64,000 bases of DNA from Progne subis subis (lineage: Eukaryota > Chordata > Aves > Passeriformes > Hirundinidae): assembly GCA_022316685.1 (NCBI GenBank), contig JAKJHU010000613.1, forward strand, positions 1-64,000, given 5' to 3'. The position numbers and the translations under genes are program-made. Position 1 is the stretch's first letter, and each line of letters begins with the position of its first letter. The notes beneath the pieces were generated by a model, which searched no databases, had not been told where the DNA came from, and saw nothing but the letters and a program-made list of their open reading frames with translations. Positions 59,880-64,000 of the stretch are shown here, one piece after another.

Positions 59880-61276
59880 GTCAATTAGGGGCTGAACTCA
59901 TCGAGGCCATAAAGGAATTAAAGATTTTCCAACCAAGTTTTCTGCAGAGATCCCCTATTTGTTCCCTTCTCTGCAGCTGCAGCAGCAATGTCTGTGTGCA
60001 GAGCTGGGGGCAGATCAGTGCTGGCACAGCAGCTGTGCCCAGGAGCAGCAGCACTTGGTGTTGCCAGTGCTGCTCCCGTGCCCCTGCCCCGCTGCCCTCC
60101 TGGCCCTGCTGTTGCTGTAGGGCCTGAGTGCTCTCGGGGCCGGGCACAGTGCTGGGGGTGGCAGTGCCGGGGCTGCAGCAGGGACAGGCCATGGGCACTG
60201 CTGGGGCAGCGCTGACGCCGCAGGGCAGGGCCTGGGGGCTCCAGGCTCCTTGCCCAGGCTCTCTCCAGAACACGCCCAGGCCAATGCTCAGCAGAGAAAA
60301 GCCCCGTGAGCAGCCCCAGGGTGGCCGTGGGCAGGCTGGGGGCAAACAGCATGGCTGGGGCTCTGCAAGGTCCCTGGCGGAGATGGGAAGGAGCAGCAGA
60401 GCAGGGGCTGATCCATCCCCTCTGCGCTGGACACCCCAGGGCAGCGTCCCAGAGCGTCCTCATGCACCTGCCAACAACATCCCCCCTCTGCAGCCCTGGC
60501 CTCTCCCCCAGCTCACACAGGTGCCGCATCCTTGCAGGCACAGACACGGCAGCACTGGCTCAGGAGCCCCTGTTTGCACTGCCCAGAGCAGGCGTGAGCA
60601 CACCCATGGTGTTGGTGTGGGGAGATGAACCTGAGGGAGCACAAATGCCATCAGCCCTGGGGCCAGGAAGGGCTGGGGGACAGCAGGGAAACCACTCAGC
60701 TTTGTGGTGGCCTCTGAAGTCAGCCAGAAAGTTTGTTCCCATGAGCTGTGAGTTTCCTGTGCCACTGCAGGTGTTGTTGCTCAGAGCCAGGGCTGCCTGG
60801 CAGCCACCCCCAAACTGCCCTGAGCCTTTCCTTTGCTTCACCTTGGCTTTCTTTCCCCTTCCTGCTACAAATTTCTTCCTATTGCCCACCTCTTTTCCCT
60901 CCCCTGCAAACAGCCCATCCCTGGTTGCCTTTTCCTCTCTGGCCCCACTCCCCATTTCAGTTCCTGAGTTCCCGGCACCATGGGAACATCCCTTAGGGCG
61001 CAGGATCATCCTCCAAGTGCTTCAGGAATTGTCTGCAGCCTCCTGCAGTGCCTCGTGCTGCTCCCTTGCCAGAGACACCACGGGCCAGGGGGGCACATCT
61101 GGGCTGCTGTGTCTGGCTCTGGGGCTCCCTGTTCTGGGCAAGGAGGAGGAGCTGCAGAGGCTCTGCAGGACTGACAGGATGGGCTTTGGGGCTGTCAGGA
61201 GAAGCTGAGGGACCTGGGTTGCTGGACCTTCTGGAGAAGAGGCCCAGGGCTCATCCTGCGACTGCTGCAAGGGTGG
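59880..61276 (+). repeat. OR-downstream block, unit 3
   Basis: Matches 788-1810 on the same strand and the blocks of units 1 and 2 in reverse. The distance from the OR stop is about the same in all units. Overlapping open frames are shadows of base composition. Confidence 0.78.
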
Positions 61277-61610
61277 TTTCAGAGAATCACAGAATCAGCC
61301 AGGCTGGAAAAGACCTTGGACATCATCAAGTCCAACCTGTGCCCTGACACTGCCTTGTCTCCCCTGAGCCTCCTCTTCTCCAGGATAAACAACCCCAGCT
61401 TCCTCAGACACTCCTCACAGGACTTGTGTTCCAGACCCCTCAGCAGCCTTGTTGCCCTTCTCTGGACACACTCCAGCCCCTCCATGTCCTTCCTAAGCTG
61501 GGGCATCCAGAACTGGACACAGCACTCGAGGTGCTGCCCAACCAGTGCCGAGCACAGGGGAAGAATCACTGCCCTGCTCCTGCTGGCCACACCATCCCTG
61601 ATCCATAGGA
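61277..61610 (-). mobile_element. CR1 LINE 3' fragment of OR unit 3 (internal deletion)
   Basis: Minus-oriented, same deletion as in units 0, 1 and 2 (near 61350). Followed by the host repeat at 61611-61770. Confidence 0.85.
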
Positions 61611-61770
61611 GTGCCAGGGGCTGGATGGGGGAAATAGTTACAAGGGGGTGGGGACAAAGCCTGATTTATCATCAGCCATGAAGGGTCTTGATTTTCATAT
61701 CAATTTAGATTGCATTTAATGTGCTGAATATCAATATCAACCGGACATTGCTGATATCAGTCTATAAAGA
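61611..61770 (+). repeat. Host flank of ERV C
   Basis: Equals 49049-49200 reversed, up to the insertion point (CTATAAAGA then the LTR). The copy at 3896-4045 continues past this point without a provirus. Confidence 0.75.
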
Positions 61771-63011
61771 TGTACTAAATGAAAATGATTCATGCTAAAT
61801 TTATCTGTAGCAATATTTAAAAAATATATATAGTTTAGAAAATTGTTATAAACCAGTAAAAGAAAAAGTAGATGTGATTATTGTTACAAAGCATATGGGC
61901 CCCTTGGCAGATGCTACATGAGAAAAATGAGATACAAGATGCAGTTTGAGATAAGCAAGAGTTTCAAAGCTGGATTGACCAAAGCTGGGACTGCTCCAAG
62001 GTAGGGAGATGGGCCCTTTGCAGATGTGATGGGATACAGGATGTCTTAAGATAGAACTGGCCTTGAGATGGACAAAGTTGGGACTATTCTAAGGTAGGGA
62101 GTTTGGGAGGTGGTTTGACCCATGAAATAATTACTTCTTGGAACATAATGCTTAGTTATGTATAAGGCAAAACTTAGAGCGCACGTGCAGCCAGTGAGGT
62201 TATTCATAGGATGAGAGGAAGATGATGAGCCTTCATCTGAAGAAGACCACCAAAAGGCCAAGAAGACGCCCTAAAAACAAGCGGAGCATGAGCTATGTAG
62301 TATAGTGATGTAGATTTTAAGAATTGAAAATAGGAGAAGATTTACAAGAAATATTAATGAATATGTATTAGCATACAGTATATAAGTTTAAGTTGGATTA
62401 TTTTCTTTTGTAGGTGAGGTGGGGTGAGAAACCCTCCTCTGTATCCTGCACTGTTACCCTGGTTTTTCTGAGTTTTTTAAAGCCTTTTTGAATTTTCAGA
62501 AATGGAGTCTGATCTTTTTGTTACTGTAGAATATTAGAGCAGTTTTCTACATTTTCCCACAGATGTAACATTAAAAAATCCTTTGTTTTTCATTCTCTGT
62601 CCTTTGTTTGCATATTTCTAACCTGAAAACAACTGTAACTGACAGTTGATTTAGCCACGTGGCTGAAAGGTGAAAAACCCCAGAAGCCAATCTTCTGCTA
62701 GACCCACAAATGTATAAAAAGTAAGAAATAAAACAAAGAGGCTCTCTCTCCGCCTGTTTCAGCTTTGAGCTGGATCGGAGAAGGACCTCTGCCCTGCAAA
62801 AATCTCTTGTCTGCGTGTGACTGCTTTGTGTGTCTCAGTGACACTGGACCTTTTTGCTTATGCTTTATCTGAACAGTACTTATCTTTAATTCATCACTGA
62901 CAAATTTTTGTATATGCTTGATTATAAAATGCTACTTAAATAAAATTGCATTGCTGCTAAATTTCACTTTGTTGCTAATTATATTAGACATATAGAGCTT
63001 CATTTATAACA
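61771..63011 (+). repeat. ERV C 5' LTR with nested insertion
   Basis: Starts TGTACTAAATG, ends ATTTATAACA, and matches the ERV A LTRs on both sides of an extra segment (62454-62841). Without it the LTR is about 850 bases, the same as ERV A. Confidence 0.85.
62454..62841 (+). mobile_element. 388-bp insertion inside the ERV C LTR
   Basis: Flanked by CACTG at 62449-62453 and 62842-62846. It contains TATAAAAA (62713-62720) and AATAAA (62727-62732) and is absent from both ERV A LTRs. It may be another solo LTR, but its ends do not show a clean TG...CA pair when the duplication is removed. Confidence 0.6.
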
Positions 63012-63014
63012 ATT

Positions 63015-63032
63015 TGGTGCTGAAACTCAGGA
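63015..63032 (+). other. ERV C primer binding site
   Basis: TGGTGCTGAAACTCAGGA, three differences from the complement of the tRNA-Phe 3' end, 3 bases (ATT) after the LTR as in ERV A. Confidence 0.7.
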
Positions 63033-64000
63033 ACTCCAGCCTGGGGAAAGATGGCTAGTCTTGGGAAGGAGCTCCCCACCAGCTCTTTTAAGGTGGTCCT
63101 GAGGTTAGACCAGGCTCCCTTGGAGAAGGAGTTCCAATTACGATAATGCATAAGCAAAGGAAGCCAGCAATAGGAGGCACACACGAAAGTTCCTGTTGGA
63201 ATGCCAGCTAAAGGTAAAGGTGCCTGTAAAACGTCTTGTGCACAAGAAATGTGTGGGAAAACGAACTGTGTAAGTACCACGGGGTTGAGCAGGGGGGCAG
63301 CTGTATGTTTGTGTGTAGAATATCTAAAATGGGAGCTGGTATCCTAGACCCCTGAAGCAAGTGTGAACCTCCCAGTACCATGTTTTCCGCTTTCTGTGAG
63401 GACACAAGCTAGGAAAGGAGGGAAGTGAAAAGAGAGAATGAGTGAGGATCCCTGTGAGGGACTGGCAGGGAGGGTCCCAGCCCGAGAACCCAGGGGAAGG
63501 TCCTCGAGGAGAAGGGAGCAATCTGATCACTGGGTGAGGTGAATAAGGAGGGGATCAATTGAGTCACGTTCAATTTCTTTGAGAAGAAAATGGTAACTTT
63601 AGTATGAGACAAAGAAGCATTGCAAGGAGAAGTGGCTAGAAGAATATAGTCAGGGGAGACAGATTGGGAGAAAGATTGAAATTAGGCGTGAGGCAAACTC
63701 TTGGTAAAAGACAAGATAGTGCAACAGAATAATAAGTGAGAGGACTGAACCACGAAGTGAGTGAGGGAGACCAAGATTCTCCTGGTACCAGCGGTTTCTT
63801 GGGTTTTTGCCACCAAAAATGGGTCTGAGAAAAAGTAACGCCTTAGACCCCGGGGGCTGTAAATTAGGAAGGAAATTCACAAGAGCCTGGTATGCCTGGG
63901 AACTGTGAGGGGGGTTCTCAGAAGTGGAGCATCCCTCAGGACATTCCACTGGGGATGATGTTACAATACTGGGATGTATGGGAATCCTGAAGAGGAAGAA
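63033..64000 (+). mobile_element. ERV C leader (provirus continues past the window)
   Basis: Colinear with the ERV A leader (48181 down to 47205). The gag start in ERV A corresponds to a point about 20-30 bases beyond the window end, so no ERV C gene is inside. Open frames on the opposite strand are shadows. Confidence 0.8.

Overview
This window looks like a bird nuclear genome, most likely a passerine. The evidence is several CR1 LINE 3' ends, three olfactory receptor (OR) genes of the OR14-like type that is expanded in birds, two C2H2 zinc-finger gene copies, and LTR retroelements of ERVL and gamma (ERV1) type. There is no prokaryotic signal, no CRISPR array and no RNA gene that I can support. 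Only two genes are intact, both ORs (17674-18606 minus and 58783-59715 plus). The rest is pseudogenes, nested retroelements, duplicated non-coding blocks and tandem repeats.

Layout. 1-8.8 kb: an LTR remnant fused to an orphan copy of the block that lies downstream of each OR, CR1 pieces, a 37-bp minisatellite, and unclassified duplicated DNA. 8.8-10.2 kb: a frameshifted zinc-finger pseudogene. 10.2-15.6 kb: LTR remnants, a long LTR carrying a 107-base A run, and a relic of zinc-finger 3' flank. 15.6-19.8 kb: OR unit 1 (minus). 20.2-20.95 kb: a ~147-bp tandem array. 22.9-31.1 kb: a long LTR that received a 6.5-kb ERVL-type provirus (ERV B, 23418-29964) and a separate 299-bp solo LTR, each with a 5-bp target duplication. 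33.9-35.1 kb: a second zinc-finger copy with nine intact fingers but stops upstream, next to a CpG-rich region (35.7-36.2 kb). 39.1-49.05 kb: a decayed gamma-type provirus (ERV A). 49.05-51.9 kb: OR unit 2 (minus, 5' end broken). 53.4-56.5 kb: an LTR, a second block of the 37-bp minisatellite and a ~190-bp satellite. 56.8-61.8 kb: OR unit 3 (plus, intact). 61.8-64.0 kb: the 5' end of a second provirus (ERV C) of the ERV A family.

How it fits together. Each OR unit is: 5' non-coding exon with a splice donor, intron, single coding exon, poly-A signal, ~1.3-kb conserved block, and an antisense CR1 with the same internal deletion. In units 2 and 3 the next element is a provirus inserted at the same base of the same host sequence. 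OR unit 2 + ERV A and OR unit 3 + ERV C therefore look like two inverted copies of one ancestral OR-provirus block. Coordinates of genes, stops, splice sites, LTR ends and target duplications were read from the sequence. Family names rest on known motifs, and the history of duplication is inference.
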